In this document: piece by piece, positions 10,326 to 19,857 of the stretch | Position numbering within the stretch: position 1 is the stretch's first letter | Layout: every line of letters begins with the position of its first letter | Assembly (NCBI GenBank): GCA_001247695.2 | Contig: LGRX02035013.1 | Coordinates: 62,001 to 126,000, forward strand | DNA: 64,000 nt | Direction: 5' to 3' | Origin: Cymbomonas tetramitiformis | Taxonomy: Eukaryota; Chlorophyta; Pyramimonadophyceae; Pyramimonadales; Pyramimonadaceae | Position numbers and translations under genes: made by a program | Notes under the pieces: generated by a model | Seen by the model: only the letters and a program-made list of their open reading frames with translations | Told to the model about the DNA's origin: nothing | Database searches by the model: none

Positions 10326-12532
10326 ATTCGCTGTTCGTGTGCTGCAGGAAACGTTTTGGTTCTGAAGATTTTGGAACGTGCGCTGTGCTCTAGTTTCCTA
10401 GTTTAGATTTTCATATCGCCCTCGGGTAGTTGAATCCTTGTATTAGAAACTAGCAGCCTAGTAGTAATAAGTATTTATGCTAATATTTTTTAAGAGAGTA
10501 ATCGGTTTTTCTCTTAGTATCTTTATCCATCTGAAATGCTTGCTTGCTTGCTACTCATGTATGCTCCGTGCTATATGAATGTCCCCAAGTGATCGTATAA
10601 TACACCTGTGTTTTATGTAATATTCGCGGTACTACTCGTTCAGTAATTTTGTTTTTCAAGTCATATTCGCGGTACTATTCGTTTGTGTTCCCCCTAGCTT
10701 AATTTCATTTTCGGAAATTTTCTGTGAATTTTCACGACAGAAATGAGCGTGGTACTCATGATTGTCGCACCTGCGACAGATATGAGCCCCCGGCTCATTT
10801 CTGTCGCACGGTATAATTCCAATCTGTCTTGCGACACGACAAATAAAATACCCGGTGCGACAAATTTGAAGTGCTACCCAGCCTCTACAGCCGGCTTGAC
10901 CCGGTGTTCTACGCCGCGGTCAAGGTGCGTTACCCCATGGTGGCCGATCTCGCGGCGGTTTCCCTCGGTGCTCTGCGCTCTCTGGTTGTAGAGATTTATC
11001 AGGCGTGGGCGCAGACGGACGTTGGGAAGGCCATCGTGGCCAAGCCCGCAGGTGGTGGCGCGTCGGCTCTGCTCACCGGCAGCGAGCACCAGGTGCTACT
11101 GGACAAGATCAAGGAGTTGACCGAGCTGGTGCGGCGACAGTGCGGGGCGGCTCCGCCGGTGGTGCAGCAGCAGCGGGATCCGCCGCAGCGGCAGCACGGG
11201 CAGCGCCGGCAGCAGCAGCGCGGGCAGTCACCGCGGGGCTTCCGCATGGGGGTCCAATCCCCACCAGCGGTGGGCTACGATCGTGACGAGCAGCGGGCTA
11301 AGCCGCTGTGTACCCGCTGCAAGAAGACTGGTAAGGACCTCTATCATTTCTACCGCGACTGCCCGCTTGGCGGTCGCCAACATTCCCCCACCTCGGCCGC
11401 GGCTTTCTGTATCCCCATCGACGACGAGGATGCGGAGGGCGTGCATGCCCTCGCCATGTGTGCTGTCTTTCAGGAGGCGGCGGATGATGGAGCTGAGGCC
11501 TTTGCCCGCGCGGCGACGGTGTACGGTCCGCCAGCGGTGCTGTGCGGGGGCGTTGTGGGAGGCATCGACGTGTCGACCTACGGCTTCTCCGTTGGCACGG
11601 TGACACCGGTGGCGGGGACGTCCGGTGACGACATCCTGCAGCGGCTGGACGACCTCGCAGCGGAGGTCAACGCGGCGGTAGAGCCTAAGGTACATTACAC
11701 TCACGCCTCTTTCCCGCCGCCTGCGGGCATTGCGACGCAGGCTTCGGCTCTGGTGTGTGACACTGCGAGCGCAGGTATCACACCGGAGGAGCAGGTTCCG
11801 GCAGGTGGTGCGGCGGCATCGGCATCCGCCGTGCCGGCCCCTGCTATGCCTGTCTTGGAGAATGAGCAAGAGCTCCTGGAGCTCTACGGCTACGGCCCGC
11901 CCGTGTCCCTTCAATCGACGCGGGTGACCACCACGGAGAAGTCCGACGGTGAATTCGCGGGGGTTGTGGACACTGCCAACCACTCCGCGGTTGCGCCTGT
12001 TGACTTGACCGGCTACGACACCGACGACTACGAGGATTTTGCAGACGGCAGCTTCGCCGTCAGGCCGCGGGCTCCGGCCATCTCGGCTAATCATGCGTCA
12101 GAGCCCGCAGCCCACGTGACTGAGTCTGGTGGTGCTTCCCGCACCTACGGTTGTGGCAAGCCGCCATGGGGCTTCCCCGCACACGCGGGCCCGTGGGGTT
12201 TTCCTTACTTTGTCTCCCTCATTCTTTTCATCTCGATCATGGGTGTGGGGGCAGCCGCCTACACGGCGGCCAATGACATCGACTCTGTACAGGTATCGGG
12301 TCGGGCTGCACCGCAGCCTGTGCTGTGCAGGGGAGACTTATGCATCTACCCCGGTATATCCGAGCTGGACCCCGTCACTCTGGATGCAGTACTGCACTCC
12401 CTGGGTGCTGCGACGGTGGTTCACCGGCCGCCTGACCCACTGGAGAGCAGTGCTGCAAGCTACTACCGTGGACATTGTGGTGACGGTGCTCCTCTGGACT
12501 TTGACCCCGAGTAGCTTTACTTCTGGCTCTGG

Positions 12533-12560
12533 CAGTGCACCACTTTCTAGTGGTGCACTG
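12533..12560 (+). terminator. 12-bp perfect hairpin just after the Gag stop
   Basis: CAGTGCACCACT, loop TTCT, AGTGGTGCACTG. It starts 19 bp after the stop codon (12514). In a retroelement this could be a 3' UTR structure; whether it terminates transcription is unknown. Confidence 0.45.
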
Positions 12561-12685
12561 AGATGTGCTTTGACCTCAACATGGTCTTCAATTTGGTTTA
12601 TGCTTTACTTTGACATCTACAATCTTCAATCTGGTTTGCTGCCACAGTGCTTTTCAGTAGTTTAGCCCCTACATTCTGGGAAAAC

Positions 12686-13110
12686 CAGAAGACGCGTCTT
12701 CTGAATGTCTTCTGAACGTCTTCTGGAACGTCTTCGGGGTCCAGAAGACATCCAGAAGACGCCCAGAAGACGTCTTCGGCGCGACTTCTAATGTCTACCA
12801 TCTTCTGGTTTCCAGAAGACGGTCAGAAGATCTTCCGGGAAGACGTCCAGAAGTTATCTTATGGACGTCTTCTGTATATCTTCTGGATCCCGGAAGACGT
12901 CTTCTTGATATCTTTTAGGCGTCTTCTGTACATCTTCCCGGAAGATCTTCTGGATGTCTTCTGAAACTCAGAAGATGGTAGACATTAGAAGACGCGTAGA
13001 AGACGTCTTCTAGATATCTTCTGGAACCCAGAAGACATCTTCCGGAATTCAGAAGATGTACAGAAGTCATGCAGAAGACGTTCAGAAGATATCTTCTGAA
13101 TGCCTTCTGC
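12686..13110. repeat. left subterminal GTCTTC/GAAGAC array of element A
   Basis: Dozens of GAAGA/TCTTC cores in both orientations, mostly as CAGAAGACGTCTTCTG-like palindromes spaced 8-15 bp. In CACTA elements such arrays bind the transposase or its partner. A mirror array lies at 18945-19350. Confidence 0.9.
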
Positions 13111-13499
13111 ATGTCTAATAAATTTCAACATTCGTATACGCATTCGCGAGGAATATTTTTAATATTTTTAAATAAGCTTGCAAGAAGGATGAGTGCAAAC
13201 AAGATGTATGGCATAATACACTTCTCGCCATACTTAACAAACATATTCTCAATGTTTGATACACGACAAGAGATGATTTATTTGTGTGGAAGGCTAAGAT
13301 GCTTTGGAGACTAAAATTGCTTTAACAATATTACTTTTCAATCAAGAACCTAATCATAAGGAGGGCCACACATATTATTATCCTAACTAGCTAAGTGTCT
13401 AGAACTACTTCACATTCATGTTCTAAACAACTAGTCTAATTACCTAGAAACGATGTTCATCTAACATGCACACATGGCATAGGTCTTGGACCACGCAAA

Positions 13500-13920
13500 A
13501 ACATGGGTTTTCCACTCGCTCGTTTTTAACCGATCTGAAAAACAACGCACACCAAAATACCAACACTTAGTAGAGTGAAAACACACAATGAATACAAGCA
13601 CAAATTCCTAGGAAGGGTAAGGTAAGTACCTTTACTCTTCTAGTTGTGGGCGATGGGCTGAAAATGCGCTTTTCCCACTTGCTCATTTTCAGCCAATCTG
13701 AAAAACAAAGCGCAACTCAAAACCAAAGGTTAGTAAAGCGGAAAAACACAACGCATAAAGGCAGTATTTTTTAGGTGTGACACTAGGGGATGATAGAGCA
13801 AATACCTTTACTTGTGGTGTTGAGGTTGGGCTGAAAATTTACCTTTTGGACTAGGTCATTTTCAGCCGATCTGAAAAACAAAGCGCAACGCAAAACCAAA
13901 GGTTAGTAAAGCGCAAAAAT
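13500..13920 (-). repeat. three intron-like modules (element A)
   Basis: Three related blocks, with their GATCTGAAAAAC core near 13533, 13695 and 13870. Read on the minus strand each has a branch-point-like TACTAAC, about 30 bases, TTTTTCAG, then ATYGGCTGAAAATG; a donor-like GTAAAGGTA ends two of the blocks. They look like short introns and exons of a minus-strand transcription unit starting near the tRNA-like element. Element B has three equivalent blocks with nearly the same spacing. No continuous protein could be assembled. Confidence 0.5.
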
Positions 13921-13969
13921 AGTACGAGACGAAATACAAGATTACCGAAGGAAAACAAAAAGGCCTAGT

Positions 13970-14040
13970 GGTGTGAGTTGGAATCGAACCAACATCATCT
14001 CGTCCAAAGGACGAGCGAGAACACATGTCTCGTTCACACC
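13970..14040 (-). tRNA. tRNA-like cloverleaf in element A (unusual D-arm and anticodon loop)
   Basis: On the minus strand 71 nt fold into a full cloverleaf: acceptor GGTGTGA/TCACACC, D-stem GAGA/TCTC with 7-nt loop, anticodon stem CTCGT/ACGAG with loop CCTTTGG, 5-nt variable loop, T-arm GTTGG-TTCGATT-CCAAC. All stems pair perfectly. Departures from a canonical tRNA: C instead of U before the anticodon (TTT by position), no GG in the D-loop, no good A box. The B box GGTTCGATTCC is good. A homologous structure with compensating changes is in element B (51684-51750). It may be a tRNA mimic rather than a decoding tRNA. Confidence 0.6.
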
Positions 14041-14338
14041 TCAATTAGACGCTAAGCACGCCGAAGTGCGCGTAAAAAAACCAAGGCACGAAAAGCACCC
14101 GCAATCACTATTGAAGTATTGCGTTGTGCAACGTTTTTCTGTTAGACGAACTATTTTAAAAGGACCACTTCACCCAGCAGCAGTCCGCGGAAAACGAGGC
14201 TGCGGTGGAATTGAGTTGGATGCAGGTGTAAAAGTGGTAGATGCAAATTTCACTTCAACGTTAAATAAAATTCAAACTCGAACGGTCATGTCGATGTGCG
14301 GTGCGGTGCTCGTGCTCACTCCCCTGCGCTGGGCCTGA

Positions 14339-14362
14339 CGATGCGATGCGATGCGATGCGAT
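14339..14362 (+). repeat. GCGAT microsatellite in element A
   Basis: About four to five GCGAT units, followed by looser GACGATGA repeats. Element B has the same motif about 320 bp beyond its tRNA-like gene (52070-52088). Confidence 0.8.
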
Positions 14363-14810
14363 GCTAATGCTAGCTGACGATGAGCATGACGATGACGCCT
14401 GACCACGACCGCGACCACACGCCAGCGCCATACCAGCGCAGCGCAGCGCTGGCAGATTTTCCGGGTTTGCTATCCGCGGTATCGTGCAGTCATCACGTCT
14501 CACGCGACTCACTGCGCGCGTGATCGACTGTTCGACCGTTGCTAGGAGGGATGGTGCTCTAAAACAAGAGCAGTTTCTTCTACCAAATTCGTCGGCCGTT
14601 TTAACTTAGTAACTTGGTACGTTTGCCCCTCTCCCGAACAAACCACTTGTTTTTTTGCACTTCTACCTATACCACACAATTATGCCCAGTATTGTGCACC
14701 TTATATGTTTTTTTGTTTTTTCGCGATTTTTAAAGCTTTTTTCAAAAAAAAAAAACAAAAAGACATACGGAAGACACCCCAGATATCTTCTGTGCATCTT
14801 GTTACCCTCC

Positions 14811-15089
14811 AGAGATGTCTTTGAGGAAGACATGTCTTCTGGAAATCTGCAACTTGTAGAAGTTCCACCGAACGTCTTAACACCCCTCTTAGGGGCGTCT
14901 TCCTCATTTTTTTGACGATCTTCTACGCGTCTTCTAATGTCTACCTAGGCCCTAGGTAGACATTAGAAGACGCGTAGAAGATCGTCAAAAAAATGAGGAA
15001 GACGCCCCTAAGAGGGGTGTTAAGACGTTCGGTGGAACTTCTACAAGTTGCAGATTTCCAGAAGACATGTCTTCCTCAAAGACATCTCT
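14811..15089. repeat. perfect 139-bp-arm palindrome in element A
   Basis: Arms 14811-14949 and 14951-15089 are exact reverse complements with one base between them (14950). Weaker inversion continues outward for about 40 bp. The arms are rich in GAAGAC. The centre reads CTACCTAGGCCCTAGGTAG, whose halves start like the element's own CCCTA terminus. The palindrome lies about 300 bp upstream of the gene start. Confidence 0.97.
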
Positions 15090-15098
15090 AAGACAACC

Positions 15099-15390
15099 GG
15101 AAGATGTACAGAAGATATCTGGGGTATCTTCCGCAAACACAGTCAAGAAGACGTCCGGAAGATGTCAAAAAAATGTCTTCCGCGTGTCTTCTGTGTGTCT
15201 TCCGCGCGTCTTCCGCGCGTCTTTCGCACCTCTTCTGGGTTCAGGAAGACATATATTCCCCGAAGATGTCCGGAAGATGTACAGAAGGTATCTGGGGTAT
15301 CTTCCGCAAGCACAGTCAAGAAGACGTCCGGAAGATGTCGGGAAATGTCTTCCACGTGTCTTCTGAGTGACTTCTGAACGTCTTCTGAGT
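15099..15390 (+). repeat. direct repeat with GAAGAC motifs upstream of the A gene
   Basis: A block of about 70 bp starting CGGAAGATGTACAGAAG at about 15099 recurs at about 15262 with few changes. It ends with TTTGTCTTCAG, a plausible splice acceptor before the gene's first ATG. Confidence 0.75.
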
Positions 15391-15720
15391 GTTTGTCTTC
15401 AGGATGCCCTCCGCACTACCTTGGCCAAGTGTCCTTTGTATAGGAGATAGAATGGCAAGTAAACGTGCCGCGCATCTCCAAAAGGGGGAAGCGCCCCCAA
15501 AGACCAAAATGTCGTCCTTCAAACGAGCGATGCTCACTAAACCCCCCCCCGAATCCGCGGCGGAGGTCTTCCGTCAATCCAAGCCGGAGGTCTTGAAGGG
15601 GAAGATGGCAGCGGTGCACGATTGGTTGTCTACGGTGTCGCCATCCCGCGAGCTGGACCATGAGATGCCGGCATGGCTCGGGGAATCCGTCTACATTCAT
15701 GAGCATTCCCCTGCGACAAG

Positions 15721-15874
15721 GTGCTTGCTTGTCTCCATAACCCACATGCATCTATCATGCACATTTATGCAGTTTGGAATGCATACAACCGAAGATGTGT
15801 GGAGCATCTTCTGCGCAACTTCCGGACGTCTTCCATGTGTCTTCTATGAATTCACCATCACAATGTTTTCGCAG
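15721..15874 (+). other. motif-filled intron of the A gene (example)
   Basis: Intron from AAG|GTGCTT to TTCGCAG|GGCTGAAG, joining SPAT-R-AEDHED in phase. It contains GAAGATG, CATCTTC, CGTCTTCC and TGTCTTC, the same cores as the subterminal arrays. Introns 17292-17381, 17894-18010 and 18312-18430 are similar. Confidence 0.75.
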
Positions 15875-16499
15875 GGCTGAAGATCATGAGGACGCGGTTC
15901 GTATTTGCGTGCCGCGTCAAAGCAACCGGCCACCTTTCGGCTTAGCCGAGCCCACTAATGTGCTTTTCTCGGTTCAAGAGTTTTTTGGCTATGTGCAAGA
16001 AATTTCAGACTTGCATGAACCGGGCTTTAAGGAGCATACGTGGGAGGACATTTTCTCCGATCCATTGGACTTGGCCGATGATCCGGGCACGGTGCACTTT
16101 CGACAACATAAGTGGCTGCTTGAGCCTCCCATTGGCGTCAACCTCCAAGGAATGGTGTTGAAGATACGGGATGCAATCGCATCGGGCGAACCATATCATC
16201 GTCCTCCGGAGCTTGTGAGTGATGGGGATAGGCGGATGAATCCGCAAAGGCTTTCACCTTCACCTCCGGCCCCGATGGATGAAGTTGTGGACATGACCTA
16301 TACCGAAGTCCATGAGCCCGAGGACCCTCCCCCGGAGATGCCAACACGAAGGTGCGAACCGGTTGCCACGGCATGCCCGTATCTCCATGAAAGATGTATG
16401 CCTGCACGCTCCATCGGAAGTCGTTCCGAAGACGTTCCGAGCGTCTTCTGCGCATCTTCCGGGCTCATGGACTTCGGTAAATCTAACGTAGAGCAAAAT

Positions 16500-16985
16500 G
16501 ACAATAGCAGAATCTGAAATCAAGCATTCCAAAACTGAAATCTGAAATCCACCGTAGAGCAAAATCAGCCAAAACTGAAAATCGGAAATCTAATGTGGAG
16601 CAAAATGACACATATAAAAATCTGAAATTGGTTTGTAAAATCTGAAATCAAGCATTCAAAAAAACTGAAACCTGAAATCTAATGTAGAGCAAAATCAGCC
16701 AAAATTGAAATTTGGAAAATCTAACATAGAGCAAAATGACAAATGCAAAAGTCTGAAATGGAGCATTCCAAAAACTGAAAACTGACATCCAACATAGAGC
16801 CAAATTAGCCAAAATTGAAAATCGGAAATCTAACGTAGAGCAAAATGACAAATGTAAAAAAATCTGAAATCAAGCATTCCAAAAACTGAAATCAGAAAAC
16901 TAACGTAGATCAAAATTAGTTGAGATTGAAAATTTGGAAATCTAACGTAGAGCAAAATGACATATGTAAAATTGCACTTTCGCAT
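16500..16985 (+). repeat. AT-rich tandem repeat inside the A gene
   Basis: Degenerate units built from GTAGAGCAAAATGACA, AATCTGAAATC and AAGCATTCCAAAAACTG, alternating over about 45-105 bp. They occupy what is probably a large intron or a deletion scar. Confidence 0.8.
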
Positions 16986-18944
16986 TTTCCCTTCAATTTC
17001 AACAAATGCAACAATCTTGATTATTGCTAATTAATTACAAATGGTCATCACAAATCACAATGGTCAAATGGGGGCAAGGCCATAAGAAGATGTTGCGTCC
17101 GAACGGCACGAACACCGGACCGAAGACGCTCAAGTGTCACGAAGGCGTTGAAAATGCTACAAGCGGGCATCATGAGCGTGCTAGCGTCTTGGGATAGAGA
17201 CGAGGGCTACTCGAAAAACATGCTTGAAGACTTGATCGGGCAGTTGACGGTCATAACGAGAGAGCTCACTTCGGAGCTTGTAGACTGTAAGGTACGGAAG
17301 ACATCTTGAAGACATCCCGAATACGTTCCGAGTACATTCCAAACGTCTTCCTTAATTACCTTTTATTTGGTGATTTTGCAGGATGTTCCTAAGCTTCAAA
17401 ATCTGGTGGATGAGTTCTTCAAGTCACTCGAGCGCGATGGCTCACCTGACCGGCTGGTCATCAACACGCATTTGCTTTCCCACTTCCCCGACCAACTCCT
17501 CATGTATGGTCCAATACGGGGGACATGGATGTACGTGTTCGAATCATTCAACGGGAAGATTCGAAGGTGGGTGAAGAACAACAATGCATATCCGGTTCAG
17601 AGTGTTATGCAAGGCTTCGGGCGGTACCGGATGGTACATGTGGTGCGAGGGTTAATCTTGGTACTTCGTCGCCGGCGGGAGGCAACCACCAATCCCACCC
17701 GGCCACCCGTGCTCCGGTTCTTGACCACCGCACCGTTGAGGGCGCCGAACACCGTGGTTTTGGGAACACAAGGCAAGCGCCATGTACTCTCCCGCGCTGA
17801 AACGAAAGCGCTGGAGCTGTGGATGCATGGCAACGTGCCCCAATACCGCAAGTTGAAGGCAAAATTCGACGACTACGTCACCTACTGCAAGAGGTAAGTA
17901 AGAAATGAAACCCATAAGGTGCCTGGAAGACGTTTCATATATCTTCTAGGCATCTTCCACACGTCTTTGGTAAATACATGTCCTGACACTGTGCACGTAT
18001 ACATTCGCAGGGAAAACCATATGGTTCGGAGACGTATTGGCGCACATGCCGGAGGGTCTCGCCTGATGGATGTGCCGTTGCATATGCACGGTAGCGACCC
18101 CAAGGTCTGGCTGGGGAGACCATTCACGGAGAATGAAGCGGCACTCGTCGAAGGGCCTCCTCGCGTGTGTCAATCTTTCGGCTCGGTCGTGGTTCGAGGA
18201 GTTTGCTATCGCACGGCAGCTCAGGACAAGACGAAGAAAACTTGTCAACGTTACTTCCGAGCCTTTTTCTCTGGAGAAACATCAAAGGCCCGAGGAAATC
18301 GAGACTGACCGGTGCGTCCGTGCATTACGTTTTGGTGAATGTGCGCAGAATATGTACCGAATGTCTTCTGCGTGTCTTCTCGACGTCTTCGGGGATTCTT
18401 ACTATAGAGTATTGTGGCTCCAACTCGCAGGTACGCCATGGTAGATAGCATCTACAAGGTCGACTTGGCCGCGAAAGAGTACATTCTTGTGAAGGGAAAG
18501 TGGTTCCCCGAATTCAACCAAGCGACGACAAAACGGTTTGCCAAGCTAAACTCGAAGTACGGGCCGGACAATACCGCAAAGGTGGTGTACACATACGACC
18601 CGGATGATCCCGAGACACCTTGGGACACTACTGATCCATTTATCCTGGCGGCTCAAATTGAACACCAAGTTGTAATCAAGAAACATCCTGTGATGAAGAC
18701 GGCGGTGGTATTTGATTTAAAGGCTGACTTTTTCGAGTGCATCGACGATGATGGTTCACGACCGAAAGGTGCAAGACGCAAGCAAGAGGCGATCATACAT
18801 GCGTGATAATACGCCGGGCATCGTACTTAGTGGTCTGTATGTTGAATAGATGCAATCGTACATGTATGTGTAGATAGACCTATCAATTAACTTAGCCGTA
18901 TATTATGTATCATAGCAACAGAGCATGACGACAACCCTGAAGTT

Positions 18945-19350
18945 GTTAGGAAGATACCTGGAATGTCTTCCGCATGTCTTCCGTGCGCCTTCTGAATGTC
19001 TTCTGTGATTACGCGACTAGTGTACGTGTGGTATGAAGTAGCTATGTGGCCAAATTGCATAATCATCACATATGTGTCGATAACACATGTCAGAATGTAT
19101 TCTGGCCCAGAAGACATTCGGAACATCTTCCGGGTATCTTCCGGGAAGACTGCCCTTTGCATGTCTTCCGGGAAGATGTCTTCCGAAATCCGGAAGACAT
19201 TCCGCACATCTTCGGCACGTCTTCCCCGAAGAGTGTCTTCTGGTTTCCAGAAGACGTTCCACTCAGAAGACGTCTTCTGGAAACCAGAAGACATCATTTC
19301 TACGAAGACGTCTATAAGACGTTCAGAAGACGTCTTCTAGACGTCTTCTG
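18945..19350. repeat. right subterminal GTCTTC/GAAGAC array of element A
   Basis: Dense GAAGAC/GTCTTC cores in both orientations (for example CAGAAGACGTCTTCTAG), interrupted by about 110 bp of unrelated sequence near 19015-19120. Mirrors 12686-13110. Confidence 0.85.
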
Positions 19351-19545
19351 ATTTTCCCAGAATGTAGGGAGCAGGACCTGAGTACCTGTATATTTCTGCA
19401 CTTGTGCCGGCTAGAGGGTTTCAATTTGTGTATCAGAATGGCACAGTTGAATTAGCAGTTAGGTTTGTCACCCTAGCTCCTACCCTAACTTATCTTGACT
19501 TATCTGACTTACCTGTCAGTCACCACCCACAGTGCTGGGGTGGTG

Positions 19546-19857
19546 TGCTGAAATCTGTATAGGCAGCCCTGACCGGGAGTCCCGGTGCAGGCCCCTATGA
19601 CAGATTCCTAGGTAGCCAACACTGGACCTGTGCCTGATCCGTAAGCCCGTGCTGTGACACACCGAGTGTCACTCGCTGGTAGCTAGTAGACTCGAGACCG
19701 TTCCTCGGAATTCGCGGCCGGGAATTTCAGATTCATGGCCGTGAATCCTGACTCCGTGACCGTTCCGGGTATATCTAGCTTAGGGTTTATTTCTTATGAG
19801 AGTTTATCTATATTGGTTCACAGACTGTCTGATATCTTGAACCGGGATATTCCAGTA
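19546..19857 (+). repeat. 3' LTR (312 bp)
   Basis: Matches the 5' LTR except for GTGCCTGAT for GTGACTGAT and CACAGACTG for CACTGACTG. Preceded by a weak purine-rich tract (GCTGGGGTGGTG). Followed by the target duplication gtgta. Confidence 0.92.

Larger units (their letters stand above)
8725..10878. mobile_element. element C: Mutator-like non-autonomous transposon inserted in the Gag-like gene
   Basis: Bounded by a 10-bp direct repeat CAGCCTCTAC (8715-8724 and 10879-10888). Inverted termini begin GGTAGC and run about 50 bp with small differences, including the shared inner block GGTATTTTATTTGTCGTGTC. Long TIRs and a 10-bp target duplication fit MULEs. The interior has no transposase frame; it holds a 180-bp tandem repeat and two tRNA-like B-box modules. 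The insertion lies in coding sequence and is reversible in frame. Confidence 0.85.
8019..12514 (+). pseudogene. Gag-like gene with zinc knuckle and C-terminal membrane segment, split by element C
   Basis: Capsid-like gene of the LTR element. I chose ATG 8019 (MGVSTRAKR) because the related minus-strand gene at 46254 begins similarly (MVASTRSTA); the frame is also open upstream to 7776. A frameshift lies in a TACG tandem run near 8340-8355. Element C (8725-10878) interrupts the frame after KLSLY; removing it with one target duplication joins the halves in frame (KLSLY-SRLDPVFYAAVKVRYP). A variant zinc knuckle CX2CX8HX4C is at 11309-11362. A hydrophobic span near the C-terminus (about 12196-12255, PYFVSLILFISIMGV) could be a membrane anchor. 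The central region is Arg/Gln-rich. Homologues are at 21730-23124 and 59779-61209. The gag assignment rests on the knuckle and element context. Confidence 0.75.
15404..18806 (+). pseudogene. CACTA-type transposase-derived gene of element A (DUF4218-like, DUF4216-like), frameshifted
   Basis: Inferred exons: 15404-15720, 15875 to about 16395, about 17050-17291, 17382-17893, 18011-18311, 18431-18806. Exon 4 encodes a DUF4218-like region (HLLSHFPDQLLMYGP, WMYVFESFNGKIRRW). Exon 6 resembles DUF4216 (DPFILAAQIEHQVVIKKHP), a region typical of the C-terminus of TNP2-type CACTA proteins. The last three junctions match those of the element B gene in position and phase. Exon 5 is 301 bp against 300 in B, and the frame is lost in the T run 18264-18268, so this copy is probably broken. 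No DDE core was found; 16500-16985, where one might be expected, is tandem-repeat DNA. All clearly delimited introns contain the GTCTTC/GAAGAC motif of the element ends. Confidence 0.75.
12667..19369 (+). mobile_element. element A: CACTA-like transposon with CCCTAC termini
   Basis: The left end CCCTACATTCTGGGAAAA is matched in inverted form at the right end (19352-19369). After one mismatch the match continues with CAGAAGACG. The 3-bp target duplication AGC flanks it (12664-12666, 19370-19372). A 3-bp duplication, short TIRs and dense subterminal repeats are hallmarks of the CACTA (En/Spm) superfamily, and the encoded gene carries CACTA-associated DUF4218/DUF4216-like regions. The canonical CACTA pentamer is replaced by CCCTA. 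It is inserted in the 3' region of the LTR element, downstream of Gag. No catalytic core was found, so this copy is probably non-autonomous. Confidence 0.88.
7311..19857 (+). mobile_element. LTR retrotransposon with only a Gag-like gene, carrying two nested DNA transposons
   Basis: Two direct 312-bp repeats (7311-7622 and 19546-19857) differ at two positions and are flanked by the same 5-bp target duplication, gtgta (7306-7310 and 19858-19862). The right flank continues the satellite monomer interrupted at the left, so the borders are firm. Termini are TG...TA with a short imperfect inversion (TGCTGAAAT/TACTGGAAT). Once elements C and A are subtracted, about 3.7 kb remain, holding a single Gag-like gene and no reverse transcriptase or integrase. 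This matches the known TR-GAG type of non-autonomous LTR element. The near-identical LTRs imply recent insertion, and elements A and C are younger still. Confidence 0.9.

Noticed and set aside
11228..12094. 288-residue minus-strand open frame
   Set aside because: Same kind of antisense shadow of the first Gag-like gene.
15404..18806. Motif-rich introns as introner elements
   Set aside because: Introners insert in many unrelated host genes; here the motif is restricted to one transposon family and also fills its ends. The host genes in the window lack it.
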